A stretch of 64,000 nt of DNA from Paenibacillus sp. FSL H7-0331. GTDB taxonomy: Bacteria > Bacillota > Bacilli > Paenibacillales > NBRC-103111. The stretch lies in NCBI RefSeq assembly GCF_001956045.1, contig NZ_MRTH01000013.1, positions 124,001 to 188,000 of the forward strand, in the 5' to 3' direction. The notes under the pieces are model-generated. The model made no database searches, was not told the DNA's origin, and saw only the letters and a list, made by a program, of their open reading frames with translations. Positions 35,633 through 44,682 of the stretch are shown one piece after another. Every line of letters begins with the position of its first letter. Within the stretch, counting starts at the first letter, position 1. A program made the position numbers and the translations under genes.

Positions 35633-36667
35633 TTGACAACATTGGGTACAGCAATAATCGGGCTCGGAGCCATTTCAGGGGTCCATTTAAAGGCAATAGC
35701 AGATTTGGAACTGACAGATTTGAAAGCGGTTGTAGATATTGATGAAAACCGGGCACGTCAGGTAGCAGAGGAATACGGCTGCGATTATTACACCGACTAT
35801 AAGGAAATGCTCAAACGCGATGATATTCAGGTTGTTCACCTGTGCACGGCACATTACTTGCATTCTCCGATGGCGATTGATGTGTTGCGAGCAGGCAAGC
35901 ATGTGCTGACCGAGAAGCCGATGGCAGAAAATATAGCTTCCGCTCAAAAAATGCTGCAGGCAGCTGTCGAGAATCCGAATGTACAGCTAGGCGTTATTTT
36001 TCAAAACCGTTACAATGCCCCATCCAAAAGAATGAAGCAGTATGTTGAATCCGGTGAGCTGGGCAAGCTGATCTGCATGAAGGGAATTGTTACCTGGAAT
36101 CGGACAGCGGCTTATTATGAAACCGAGTGGAAAGGCAAGTGGGCAACCGAAGGTGGCGGCGTACTGATTAATCAGTCGATTCATACGGTCGATTTACTGC
36201 AATGGCTTGGTGGCGAAATTTCATCCGTAAAGGGCTCGATTTCTACCGATTCCCTGGAGGGCGTTATCGAAGTGGAAGATTCGGCACATGCCTACATTGA
36301 ATTTAAAAATGGAGCTACTGCGATCTTCTACGCAACCAATGCATATGGACGCAACTCACCGGTTGAGGTGGAGCTCGTATTCGAGCAAGGCACCTTGCTG
36401 CAGCGCGGCGACTCGCTGTACCTTGATCAAGACGGCAAGCTTACCACGTTGGAGGAGCCTGTGGTCAACACTCTGGGTGAGAAATCATATTGGGGAATGA
36501 GCCACGAGCTGCAAATTCGTGATTACTATGAGCATCTGCTGGCAGGTAAACCGTTCTGGATCGATGGACCAGAAGGCTTCAATGGTTTCCGTGTTGTGAT
36601 GGACATTTATGAATCCTCACGAACTGGCCAAAAGATTGTTTACGATGGAGCAGAAATAGTTTTGTAG
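35633..36667 (+). CDS. Gfo/Idh/MocA-family oxidoreductase
   Basis: 344-aa NAD(P)-dependent dehydrogenase: Rossmann motif AIIGLGAISGVH, the second-strand acid in VVDIDENRARQ and signature EKP in HVLTEKPMAEN. The C-terminal half (WATEGGGVLINQSIHTVDLL) is the substrate domain with the conserved Gly-rich and His residues. AGGTGA ahead of the TTG at 35633 favours that start over the GTG at 35624. It is divergently paired with the AraC regulator and ends in a strong terminator. The sugar substrate is unknown. Confidence 0.9.
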   Translation: MTTLGTAIIGLGAISGVHLKAIADLELTDLKAVVDIDENRARQVAEEYGCDYYTDYKEMLKRDDIQVVHLCTAHYLHSPMAIDVLRAGKHVLTEKPMAENIASAQKMLQAAVENPNVQLGVIFQNRYNAPSKRMKQYVESGELGKLICMKGIVTWNRTAAYYETEWKGKWATEGGGVLINQSIHTVDLLQWLGGEISSVKGSISTDSLEGVIEVEDSAHAYIEFKNGATAIFYATNAYGRNSPVEVELVFEQGTLLQRGDSLYLDQDGKLTTLEEPVVNTLGEKSYWGMSHELQIRDYYEHLLAGKPFWIDGPEGFNGFRVVMDIYESSRTGQKIVYDGAEIVL

Positions 36668-36716
36668 GAAAGTAACAAATTTTGCTGAAAGATTGCAATT
36701 TAATGATATTTGATCC

Positions 36717-36758
36717 AACAGGGTGCTTCTAGAACGATTAGAGGCACCCTGTTTTTTT
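36717..36758 (+). terminator. Terminator after the Gfo/Idh/MocA gene
   Basis: A long stem, 36717-36731 with 36739-36754, one wobble, followed by seven T residues. Confidence 0.88.
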
Positions 36759-36832
36759 GTTTTTACCAAGTACTCTTTCTTGATTTTGAAGCCCGAAGAA
36801 GCCCTCGGGAACTACGGGGGCTTAGGATTGAT

Positions 36833-37783
36833 CTACTGTAGCTGCTTATAGAACGCAATAACCTTTTCCTCATATTCCTTCGCAAATTTGGCATGGGACT
36901 TGACGTGCTCTTTACCGGTCGTCTGCCAAATTTGAAAACGGTCCTTATGCTTCGCCCACATCGATTCACTGTTCACATAGGGAACAGATTGGTCCTCTAT
37001 GCTGTGAATAAACAAGACAGGACGCGGGTACACATGATCTACGGCGCTCAACGCATCGACTTGATCAGGGTCCATATTCGTCAAACGAGGCAAAATCCCC
37101 AAAATAAGCGGTGTATAGGGGAAGCTCGGCAGGTGCGACCAAACAGGAAGGTTATCTTCCAAATAACGAGTTAGATGATTAAAGGGACTGTCCGCGACGA
37201 CACCGGCAACATCAGGCTCATCCGCAGCTGCAAGCAGCGAGGTTGCAGCACCCATTGAAAATCCGTGAAGTGCTATACGTCCGGGATGATGAGTTCGAAC
37301 CCAGTCGATGGCTCCGAGCACATCCGCCTTTTCCAGATAACCCACCGTAGTCAAGTTACCGCCAGATTCACCTGAATTGCGAAAATCGAACATCACAACA
37401 TCAAAGCCAGCGGCGGATAAAGCCTTGGTCAATTTGATGGCCTCTGCACCGCTCTGCAGCCGGTTTTCTCGATAACCATGGGCCATAATGATTGTCAGCT
37501 TGTCCGGTGTTGGCTCCGTAGCAGCCGGGATGTACCAGCCTTCCAGTGTGACATCCTGAGACCGGCTCGGAAATTGGATAGGTGTATAGGCTAGTCCATA
37601 ACGGTCTGGGCTATCGGCCAGCGCTTTGCGTGCCGGATGAGTCAACTGCCAGCCTACATAGGTAGAAACACCGACACTGACCAACAATAGGATGACAACC
37701 AACAGGATCAAGGCCAACAGCACGGTTTTAAAGGGGGTGCGCCGAGGACGGGCTGCTCTTGTAATCATCAAGGTCGGTCGCAT
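36833..37783 (-). CDS. Membrane-anchored alpha/beta hydrolase
   Basis: 316 aa. After a basic N-terminus comes one membrane segment (about residues 20-42) and then an extracytoplasmic hydrolase domain: IIMAHGYRENR, FDFRNSGESGG, nucleophile elbow HGFSMGAA, acid in IHSIEDQSVPY and His in GKEHVKSH. It resembles the YqkD/BEM46-type hydrolases. AAAGGAACG precedes the ATG at 37783. Physiological substrate unknown. Confidence 0.86.
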   Translation of the reverse strand: MRPTLMITRAARPRRTPFKTVLLALILLVVILLLVSVGVSTYVGWQLTHPARKALADSPDRYGLAYTPIQFPSRSQDVTLEGWYIPAATEPTPDKLTIIMAHGYRENRLQSGAEAIKLTKALSAAGFDVVMFDFRNSGESGGNLTTVGYLEKADVLGAIDWVRTHHPGRIALHGFSMGAATSLLAAADEPDVAGVVADSPFNHLTRYLEDNLPVWSHLPSFPYTPLILGILPRLTNMDPDQVDALSAVDHVYPRPVLFIHSIEDQSVPYVNSESMWAKHKDRFQIWQTTGKEHVKSHAKFAKEYEEKVIAFYKQLQ

Positions 37784-37808
37784 GGGAATCGTTCCTTTCT
37801 AGAATGGC

Positions 37809-38993
37809 TTATTTAAATCGATGGTAGATCATAGAGCCGCAAGCGGCGATAATAAGCATGATTGCTGCCCATAGCGGCGCAGACAGTGTCCAGAATGCAG
37901 GTATAATGATCAGCACGAGCATACATAGATGCAGGGTCAAGCGGACTACCCGCAGAGATTGCTTCCGCAGATGTGGTGAGAGCGGATATATATGCTGCCA
38001 TAGATGCTCGCGATAATAACGCAGCAGGTCGGCAAGTTGAACAGCACTAAAGATGGCTAGAATGGCATACAATACAGCTGCCAATATTTTATTGTCAAAA
38101 GCGACCATCAGCAGTATACCAATGACAGTGAAACGGCAGGTCATGCCGAACAATTCGGAGCGCAGCCAAACGAGCGTAAATAAATATTTATAGGTGGATT
38201 TACGTTGAAACGGGATGAAATTTACTATTTTATTTAACCAACGTATGTTTCTTGCTTTGCCGCGCAGCTCGGGCACATCGATAAACAGGTTCAGAATCCG
38301 ATAAATACTCGCCTTATGCCGTAGCTCCCAATCAATGAGCAAATTCCAATGTACTTTGTACTGCCGTGGAAGCCGAAGAATACCCAGGTAAGCCAGAGAA
38401 CCAACCGCTAGTATCCCTGCTCCATACCCAGGCCCCAGCTTGAAAACGGTGTAGGTCAGTCCGGCGCACAGCAGCCAACGCAGCACAATGAATAGGTAAC
38501 GCGTTCGCTGCTCCAGAAGCTGCTGCTCTGTCCATTTGCCAAACAGCAGCACCTGTTTAAATACAAGCCAGACGAGCAGTAGCAATAAGAATAACCAGCC
38601 GCTTGAAGGCGCAAGCTTATGATACATCGGCCAGACGATCAACCAGCCAATGGCAGTCAGAATAGACCCAATAATCCGGGCTCTGCGCATTGCCGTTTGC
38701 AAATAGATGGCCATCGCTGGCTCCTGCGGTAGCAGGAACAATGTATCTGCTTGCTGTAAATAGGTACGAATACGGCCGCCGCCAAGCACGAGCATCATAC
38801 AAACCGTCGCTGTGAGCTGCCAAGGAAACTCTGGTGTTACCCACTGCAGGAATTGTCGATACCCGATCATAAAGACAAGAAAGCCGATACCCGCAGCAAT
38901 GGACAAGCTTTGCAGTGCGTAATGCAAGTAAGGACGAATTTCTTTGAGGAATTCCGCCTCTCGGCGACGGTATAAGGCTTGGGTATCCATCAT
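37809..38993 (-). CDS. ecsB: ABC transporter permease EcsB
   Basis: 394-aa membrane protein with about ten hydrophobic segments. The opening LYRRREAEFLKEIRPYLHYA and the motif ADTLFLLPQEPAM are those of EcsB. Together with EcsA it forms an ABC transporter that in Bacillus subtilis affects protein secretion, competence and intramembrane proteolysis by RasP. The true start is the ATG pair at 38993/38990, overlapping the ecsA stop. The open frame extending to 39131 is out of register with any ribosome-binding site. Confidence 0.88.
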   Translation of the reverse strand: MMDTQALYRRREAEFLKEIRPYLHYALQSLSIAAGIGFLVFMIGYRQFLQWVTPEFPWQLTATVCMMLVLGGGRIRTYLQQADTLFLLPQEPAMAIYLQTAMRRARIIGSILTAIGWLIVWPMYHKLAPSSGWLFLLLLLVWLVFKQVLLFGKWTEQQLLEQRTRYLFIVLRWLLCAGLTYTVFKLGPGYGAGILAVGSLAYLGILRLPRQYKVHWNLLIDWELRHKASIYRILNLFIDVPELRGKARNIRWLNKIVNFIPFQRKSTYKYLFTLVWLRSELFGMTCRFTVIGILLMVAFDNKILAAVLYAILAIFSAVQLADLLRYYREHLWQHIYPLSPHLRKQSLRVVRLTLHLCMLVLIIIPAFWTLSAPLWAAIMLIIAACGSMIYHRFK

Positions 38994-39736
38994 CGCGGGT
39001 CGCCCCTTGTTACCAGCTCGCAGAATAGATCGTCCAAGGACGCAGAGGGCATACCCGCAGCAGCCTGCAGCGCATCTACAGGACCTGAAGCAATCAGCTT
39101 GCCTTGATGCAGGACGAGAAATCGGTCGCAATAACGTTCAATGGTAGCCAGAATATGAGAGCTGATGAGAATCGAGGCACCGCTTTGTTTAACACTGACC
39201 AATAGCTCCAGCAGAGATCGCATGCTTAAGGGATCCAAGCCAAGAAATGGCTCATCAATAATATACAGCTCCGGCTGCACGAGGAATGCGCACAGAATCA
39301 TGACTTTTTGGCGCATCCCTTTGGACAAGTGGGAGGATAATCGTTCCTGGTAAGCATCCATCTGAAATTGCTTGAGTAGCACGGCAGCGCGTTCCTCGTA
39401 GGAAGCTCTATCCAGTCCATAGGCCATAGCGGTTAGCTCCATATGTTCCCGAACGTTCAATTCTTCGTATAATAAAGGGCTTTCTGGCACATAGGCAAAC
39501 GTTTGCCGATACTTTTCCTGGGATGCGGCCAAGGTCTGTCCATTCAGACGAATCTCCCCTTGATGGGGCATCATAAGTCCGAGGATATGCTTGATGGTCG
39601 TGCTTTTTCCTGCTCCGTTCAGCCCGATCAAGCCGATCATTTCTCCCGGTTGCACATGAAAGCTGAGGTTATGCAGTACAGGCTGAAGGCGGCTGTAACC
39701 GCCGGTAATGCCGTCTACTTCGAGAATCGGCTGCAT
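38990..39736 (-). CDS. ecsA: ABC transporter ATP-binding protein EcsA
   Basis: 248-aa ATPase partner of EcsB. Walker A GLNGAGKST, signature HLSKGMRQK, Walker B LYIIDEPFLGLD and switch His in ISSHILATIE. GGGAGGACC lies 9 nt before the ATG at 39736. It overlaps ecsB by 4 nt. The combination with the EcsB-type neighbour makes the assignment firm. Confidence 0.92.
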   Translation of the reverse strand: MQPILEVDGITGGYSRLQPVLHNLSFHVQPGEMIGLIGLNGAGKSTTIKHILGLMMPHQGEIRLNGQTLAASQEKYRQTFAYVPESPLLYEELNVREHMELTAMAYGLDRASYEERAAVLLKQFQMDAYQERLSSHLSKGMRQKVMILCAFLVQPELYIIDEPFLGLDPLSMRSLLELLVSVKQSGASILISSHILATIERYCDRFLVLHQGKLIASGPVDALQAAAGMPSASLDDLFCELVTRGDPR

Positions 39737-39861
39737 GATTATTGGTCCTCCCTTGAAATCCGTATCTACTAAGAGTAGCGGAAATAGCAGCAGATTTCCA
39801 GTAAGACCTAAGATACCCGTGTTGTTGAGTTGATGAGGCTACGAAGGAAGCAGAAGCCTTA

Positions 39862-40266
39862 CTTCCCTTTATCCTTGGAAGCGTCTTTAGAAGATTTATT
39901 TGTAGAACCCTTCTGTTCCTTCGAAGCATCCTTTGAACTGCTTTTCTGTTTTTGGGAGGAATCACTTGTCTGGGAGCTCGATTCTGACTGATCCTTCTGC
40001 AGCTTTTTTAGCTGATCCTTGTTGGATTTGCGCAGCTTTTCGGATTCCTGAAATTCATACTGCTTAATATCCTTGTACATGTTCATTTGTTCCTTGAGTG
40101 CAGAGTCGATCGGTTTGCCTGATTGTTGCTGTCCCTGGGCTTTTTGCTGGTTTCCACTTTGTTGTTCTGCTTTTTTTCCTCCGCAGCCTGTCACTGACAT
40201 GAATACGGAAACACTGATGAGCGCAGCACTAATTGATATCATGAACCGGATAGGTAAAGCCTTCAT
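39862..40266 (-). CDS. Small lipoprotein with charged, low-complexity tail
   Basis: About 135 aa. Signal peptide with lipobox S-V-T-G-C, Cys28. The mature part is almost entirely Gln/Lys/Ser: a short amphipathic region around EQMNMYKDIKQYEFQES, then repeated SSKDASK-type units. AAAAGGGG precedes the ATG at 40266. An upstream in-frame ATG at 40332 would add residues ahead of the signal peptide and is unlikely. It precedes ecsA on the same strand (gap about 125 nt). No family is recognised and function is unknown. The stop codon is at the lower end, near 39859-39861. Confidence 0.72.
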
Positions 40267-40342
40267 AACCGTCAGCCCCTTTTTTGAGAGAATTAATGAT
40301 AGGTTGCCCGATACGTCAGCAGAACATGACATGAGAAAAAAA

Positions 40343-40371
40343 TTGATTTTTTGTATACATTTGAATACAAT
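40343..40371 (+). promoter_or_regulatory. Promoter of the small gene-yitT unit, with overlapping inverted repeat
   Basis: TTGATT (40343-40348) and TACAAT (40366-40371), spacer 17 bp. The inverted repeat TTGTAT (40351-40356) / ATACAA (40365-40370) lies in the spacer and -10 and may be a repressor site. Confidence 0.5.
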
Positions 40372-40407
40372 ATATATAAAACACTGGAGTTACGGGAGGG
40401 TTTAAGC

Positions 40408-40695
40408 ATGGCGGAAACTTATCGTAAATCCAAGATTGAGCACTATCTGGAACGACTGCAAGTACGCAAGGAAGCTTTAACAGCACAGCTAGAGATGCAG
40501 GGCTTGGAAATATCCAAAGAATTTATCTGCGGTCAGCTATCGGCTACCGATTTGATTATTCGCGAAATATCGATGGAATTTGGTTTGAATGAAAATCATA
40601 CTGAAGGAGGCGATGACCATGTCAGCAAAACTTGTTCCAAGCTCGGATCTTCCAAACCCTCAGCATTCGAGGGCGACAAGGATCCAGGTCGCTAA
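40408..40695 (+). CDS. Small conserved-looking hypothetical protein
   Basis: 95 aa, no recognised family. The first 60 residues are helical and charged (KIEHYLERLQVRKEALTAQL), possibly coiled-coil; the tail is polar and rich in Gly/Ser/Asp. GGGAGGG at 40394-40400, 7 nt before the ATG, is a strong start signal. Its last 77 bp overlap the yitT-like gene in another frame, and its coding region contains that gene's ribosome-binding site. The C-terminal third may therefore be less constrained. Co-expression with the membrane protein is likely. Confidence 0.6.
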   Translation: MAETYRKSKIEHYLERLQVRKEALTAQLEMQGLEISKEFICGQLSATDLIIREISMEFGLNENHTEGGDDHVSKTCSKLGSSKPSAFEGDKDPGR

Positions 40696-41518
40696 GCGTT
40701 TTATATTCCTCTTGGTCGGGGCAGGCTTAGTTTCAGTTGGTCTGGAAATTTTTCTTGTCCCGAACAATATTATCGACGGTGGGGTAGTCGGTATATCCAT
40801 TATTTTGTCCCATTTAACTTCACTTCCCCTGGGTGTCTTCCTCTTTATTCTTAACCTACCTTTCTTTTTTCTGGGCTACAAGCAAATTGGTAAAACGTTT
40901 GCGTTATCGACTCTCATTGGTGTTCTAATCATGTCTGTAGGTACCACATTGCTGCATCCGGTGCCGGCTTTTACGATTGACCCGCTTCTGGCGGCTGTTT
41001 TCGGAGGTATCATATTAGGTATTGGTGTCGGGATGGTTATCCGCTATGGAGGTTCACTGGATGGAACGGAAATTGTTGCAATCCTGCTGAATAAAAAATC
41101 GCCGTTTTCTGTAGGCGAGATCGTGATGTTCTTCAATTTGTTCATTCTTGCCAGTGCTGGCTTCGTATTTGGCTGGGATCATGCGATGTATTCATTAATT
41201 GCTTATTACATAGCTTTCAAAATGATTGATATTACAATCGAAGGCTTCGATGAATCGAAGGCTGTATGGATTATCAGTGACAATTACCGCGATATTGGCG
41301 AAGCGATATTGAGTCGTTTGGGACGTGGAGTTACCTATTTGGATGGAGAAGGCGGCTTCACAGGCGGGGAGAAACGTGTGATCTTTTGTGTCATTACCCG
41401 ATTGGAGGAAGCCAAGATGAAATCGATCGTAGAAAACTATGATCCAACAGCTTTCCTGGCTGTAGGCAATATACATGATGTCAAAGGCGGACGCTTTAAG
41501 AAAAAAGACATCCACTAA
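40619..41518 (+). CDS. YitT-family membrane protein
   Basis: 299 aa: five or six membrane segments in the DUF161 region (FLVPNNIIDGGVVGISIIL, IRYGGSLDGTEIVAILL), then a cytoplasmic DUF2179 domain (GVTYLDGEGGFTGGEKRVIF). AAGGAGG at 40604-40610 is 8 nt before the ATG at 40619, which decides the start over the ATG at 40613. Family function is poorly defined. Confidence 0.88.
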   Translation: MSAKLVPSSDLPNPQHSRATRIQVAKRFIFLLVGAGLVSVGLEIFLVPNNIIDGGVVGISIILSHLTSLPLGVFLFILNLPFFFLGYKQIGKTFALSTLIGVLIMSVGTTLLHPVPAFTIDPLLAAVFGGIILGIGVGMVIRYGGSLDGTEIVAILLNKKSPFSVGEIVMFFNLFILASAGFVFGWDHAMYSLIAYYIAFKMIDITIEGFDESKAVWIISDNYRDIGEAILSRLGRGVTYLDGEGGFTGGEKRVIFCVITRLEEAKMKSIVENYDPTAFLAVGNIHDVKGGRFKKKDIH

Positions 41519-41542
41519 GCTGTTTATCGGAGGCACAAGGTT

Positions 41543-42349
41543 ATGCGCAGACTGGAAGGCAAAAGAATTGCTATCACGGGGCCGCGCAAGGCTGCGGAGT
41601 TAAGCATTATTGTAGAAAAGATGGGTGGTATTCCATTGGTTCGTCCGGCTCAAGGGACGGTTGCGGTTGAGGACCATAAAGTCGAGGCGGAAGTAAGGAA
41701 GCTGATTGAAGAAGGCGTAGACTGGATCATATTGACCACGGGCGTAGGCACGGAGATGCTGTACCAGGCTGCTGAACGAATGGCTCTGGCTGATGCTTTT
41801 GTTGAACGTCTTCAACAAACACAGATTGCGGCCAGAGGCTACAAGACGGTGAAATATTTGAAAACTCTCGGTCTTGTACCCACCGTTCGCGATGATGATG
41901 GTACAACCGTTGGTATACTTCGTGTGCTCCAACCTTATGATATCAAAGATCGGCGGGTGGCGCTGCAGCTTTATGGCGATCATGCGCCGCGACTTGTGGA
42001 ATGGCTGAGGCAGCAGCAGGCCGAATATTATGAAATTCTTCCTTATATTCATGTTCCACCAGATTTGGCTGTACTGGATCAATTGATTTCGGAAATTATT
42101 GCAGGCTCCGTGGACGCCGTGACCTTCACAAGCACACCACAGGTACGGTTTATGATGGCTTATGCCCGCGAACAGGGGCAGGGTGAAGACTTGTTGACCG
42201 CTTTTCGTGAGATTACCGTTGCCGTTGCGGTAGGCAAGGTGACGGCGGAGGCGCTCCGAGATGAAGGCATGGAACGCGTGATTGCGCCCGTGGAAGAACG
42301 GATGGGCAGCATGATGGTAACTTTGGCTCAATACTACGAGAATGCATAG
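41543..42349 (+). CDS. hemD: Uroporphyrinogen-III synthase
   Basis: 268-aa cytosolic enzyme that closes hydroxymethylbilane to uroporphyrinogen III in tetrapyrrole (haem, siroheme, cobalamin) synthesis. The N-terminal KRIAITGPRKAAELSIIVEKMGG and the C-terminal DAVTFTSTPQVRFMM and VAVGKVTAEAL are typical of HemD. It is not in a hem operon; it stands alone after yitT, as in some Bacillota with a second HemD serving siroheme. CGGAGGC precedes the ATG. Sequence divergence of this family lowers certainty of activity. Confidence 0.82.
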   Translation: MRRLEGKRIAITGPRKAAELSIIVEKMGGIPLVRPAQGTVAVEDHKVEAEVRKLIEEGVDWIILTTGVGTEMLYQAAERMALADAFVERLQQTQIAARGYKTVKYLKTLGLVPTVRDDDGTTVGILRVLQPYDIKDRRVALQLYGDHAPRLVEWLRQQQAEYYEILPYIHVPPDLAVLDQLISEIIAGSVDAVTFTSTPQVRFMMAYAREQGQGEDLLTAFREITVAVAVGKVTAEALRDEGMERVIAPVEERMGSMMVTLAQYYENA

Positions 42350-42365
42350 TATCTGAATGCATAGG

Positions 42366-42394
42366 TTGGTCTACAATAAAGGATATGGTATACT
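42366..42394 (+). promoter_or_regulatory. Strong promoter of the ABC-2 exporter genes
   Basis: TTGGTC (42366-42371), a 17-bp spacer and TATACT (42389-42394), with an extended -10 TG at 42386-42387. Confidence 0.72.
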
Positions 42395-42437
42395 TTTCCT
42401 GAAAAGTTACCCTATCCTTATTTAAGTTGGAGGACTC

Positions 42438-43373
42438 ATGGAATCAAATAGTATCGTACAGCTTCGTAATGTGACCAAGCGGATCGGCTCTAAAACAATT
42501 ATCGATCGCCTGTCATTTGATGTGCACCCTGGTGAGGTGTTCGGTTTCCTGGGACCTAACGGAGCAGGTAAAACCACAACCATTCGGATGATTGTAGGAC
42601 TGATGTCGATGACCGAAGGTGAAATACTTGTTAGCAGCCACAATATCAAGAACCAATTTGAGCAAGCGATGAGGCATGTTGGAGCTATTGTGGAAAATCC
42701 CGAATTTTATAAGTTTTTGAGCGGTTATCAAAATTTACAGCATTATGCCCGAATGATTCCGGGGATTACCGAGGAACGAATGAACGAAGTGATTGCTCTG
42801 GTAAAGCTGGATCATCGGATTCATGATAAAGTAAAGACGTACTCGCTTGGGATGCGTCAGCGGCTTGGTGTGGCGCAGGCTATATTGCATCGGCCCTCCG
42901 TATTAATATTGGACGAGCCTACGAATGGCCTTGACCCTGAGGGAATCCGCGAGCTGCGTGATTACTTGCGTAAGCTGTCCAGAGAAGAAGGGCTTGCCGT
43001 TATCGTATCCAGCCATTTACTCTCTGAGATGGAGCTGATGTGTGATCGGGTGGCGATCATTCAGAATGGCAAGCTGCTGGATGTAAGATCCTTCAAGGAG
43101 ATGCAGGCTGAGACCGGACGCCTTGAGGTTCAATTCGATGTGGATCATCTTGATGCAGCAGCCAGAGCGGCGGCGGAATTTGTCGGTGAACAGGCTGTTG
43201 TGCAGCAAGCTGACGGCGTATTGACTGTAAGCCTGACCAGTGAACGAGAAGAGATCGCCGAGCTGAATGCCCGGTTGGTTAGCGCAGGCGTGCGCGTGTA
43301 CGGAATTCGGACGCATAACAAATCGCTAGAAGATCAATTCCTTGAAATTACGAGGGGGAATCAAATTGTCTAA
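42438..43373 (+). CDS. ABC transporter ATP-binding protein (BcrA-like)
   Basis: 311-aa ATPase of an ABC-2 type exporter. Walker A GPNGAGKTTT, signature YSLGMRQRLG, Walker B LILDEPTNGLDPEG, switch His in SSHLLSEME. The C-terminal 80 residues form the extra regulatory domain of BcrA-type ATPases. TTGGAGG precedes the ATG at 42438. Its end overlaps the permease start. Such pairs expel antimicrobial peptides or act in membrane homeostasis; the cargo is not predictable. Confidence 0.9.
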   Translation: MESNSIVQLRNVTKRIGSKTIIDRLSFDVHPGEVFGFLGPNGAGKTTTIRMIVGLMSMTEGEILVSSHNIKNQFEQAMRHVGAIVENPEFYKFLSGYQNLQHYARMIPGITEERMNEVIALVKLDHRIHDKVKTYSLGMRQRLGVAQAILHRPSVLILDEPTNGLDPEGIRELRDYLRKLSREEGLAVIVSSHLLSEMELMCDRVAIIQNGKLLDVRSFKEMQAETGRLEVQFDVDHLDAAARAAAEFVGEQAVVQQADGVLTVSLTSEREEIAELNARLVSAGVRVYGIRTHNKSLEDQFLEITRGNQIV

Positions 43374-44139
43374 CTTTCTCAGCCTCATCCAAAATGAGCA
43401 AATGAAAATATACAGCAGGGCACGTACGTGGATTATGCTAGCGATATTGGTGTTGGTTGTCGTCTTGTGGGCGGTTATGCTCAAATATGTGGTGGAGTCG
43501 GGTCTCAACAGTATGATTTCATTCGTATCGATGAGTACAAGTCTGTCGACACTGGTATTCATTTTTACAGTCATTGTTGCTGGTGACAGCGTGGCCTCGG
43601 AGTTTACCTGGGGAACCATTAAACTGCTATTAATCCGGCCTGCGACAAGATCCAAGGTTTTGGCGTCTAAATATATATCCGTTGTGCTTTTTTTAATCAC
43701 ATTGCTGCTGGTTCTGCTGATCGCATCCTATTTTGTTGGACTGATATTTTTCGGTCTTGGAGGTATGATACCCGAACAGGACTCGTTCACAGACATATTG
43801 AAAACGTATGGCTTCAAAGGTATTGATCTGCTGATGTCGATTACTTTGGCTTTTATGATTTCAGCTGCTTTTCGCAGCAGTTCGCTTGCTATCGGGTTAT
43901 CGTTTTTGCTGATGTTCGTGACTTCATCCGGACTGATTTTTGTTTTGGCACAATTCAAATATACATGGGTCAAATATTTGCTGTTTGCCAACACAGACTT
44001 ATCTATCTACCATTCAGGCGGGAAGCCGTTGGTGGAAGGAATGTCGCTTGGTTTTTCAATTTCAATGCTTGTTGCTTATTGGGTTGTGTTCTATGGGGTT
44101 TCTTGGCTATTTTTCACCAAGCGTGATATTGCCAGCTAA
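43366..44139 (+). CDS. ABC-2 type permease
   Basis: 257-aa membrane partner of the preceding ATPase, with six hydrophobic segments. The N-terminal LSLIQNEQMKIYSRARTWIM and the segment DSVASEFTWGTIKLLLIRPATRSKV are those of BcrB/YhaP-like permeases. The TTG at 43366 follows GAGGGGG by 6 nt and overlaps the ATPase stop by 8 nt. Confidence 0.88.
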   Translation: MSNFLSLIQNEQMKIYSRARTWIMLAILVLVVVLWAVMLKYVVESGLNSMISFVSMSTSLSTLVFIFTVIVAGDSVASEFTWGTIKLLLIRPATRSKVLASKYISVVLFLITLLLVLLIASYFVGLIFFGLGGMIPEQDSFTDILKTYGFKGIDLLMSITLAFMISAAFRSSSLAIGLSFLLMFVTSSGLIFVLAQFKYTWVKYLLFANTDLSIYHSGGKPLVEGMSLGFSISMLVAYWVVFYGVSWLFFTKRDIAS

Positions 44140-44186
44140 CGGATATAGGGTAGAGTCTCAACCTCATACTTCAAAAAAACATCAAT

Positions 44187-44233
44187 AGCCGAGCGCGTCA
44201 GCGAAATTAATATTCTCGCTGACGCGCTCGGCT
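44187..44233. terminator. Bidirectional terminator hairpin, 18-bp perfect stem
   Basis: Positions 44187-44204 pair perfectly with 44216-44233 around an 11-nt loop. T residues follow about 7 nt later on the minus strand. It lies between the convergent permease and response-regulator genes. Confidence 0.75.
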
Positions 44234-44266
44234 GTATGTATGAAGAAGGACATGCATATATAAGTA

Positions 44267-44641
44267 CTAGAGCGTGTCTCCCAATAGCTCAATAACCCGT
44301 TCCTCCAGAAGAAGCGGATCAATGGGCTTGGACATATAATCCTGTGCACCAAGCTTGATACCGCGTACAACGGTGTCTCGTCGTGCATCACCAGTCAGCA
44401 GGAGAATCGGGATAGCTGCCGTTTCCGGTGTGGATTTTAACTTTGTTAAAGCCTCAAGACCATTCATACCGGGAAGATTTATATCAAGTAGAATAAGATC
44501 ATAATGAGCAATACGAGAGATCAGCACAAGAAAATCGTTAGCTGTTGAAAAGGTATCTATATCATATCGATGTTCGAAAATTTGTCTGACTAACAAGCAA
44601 AAAGGGGAGCTATCGTCGATGAGAGCAATTTGTTTGTTCAT
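44267..44641 (-). CDS. CheY-like single-domain response regulator
   Basis: 124-aa stand-alone receiver: acidic pair Asp9/Asp10, phosphoacceptor Asp53 in LLDINLPG, Thr in LLTGD and Lys in YMSKPID. There is no output domain, so it should act by protein contact or as a phosphate sink. AAGGAAG upstream favours the ATG at 44641 over the GTG at 44653. It is divergent from an HPt gene with only 41 bp between the start codons, so the two are probably partners. Confidence 0.9.
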   Translation of the reverse strand: MNKQIALIDDSSPFCLLVRQIFEHRYDIDTFSTANDFLVLISRIAHYDLILLDINLPGMNGLEALTKLKSTPETAAIPILLLTGDARRDTVVRGIKLGAQDYMSKPIDPLLLEERVIELLGDTL

Positions 44642-44682
44642 GCTTTGGGTCACTTCCTTATTATATGGAGGGATGATTCGAT

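Noticed and set aside
37813..39147. Several 60-70-codon frames overlapping ecsB on either strand
   Set aside because: Shadows of the coding sequence; none has a start signal or a known domain.
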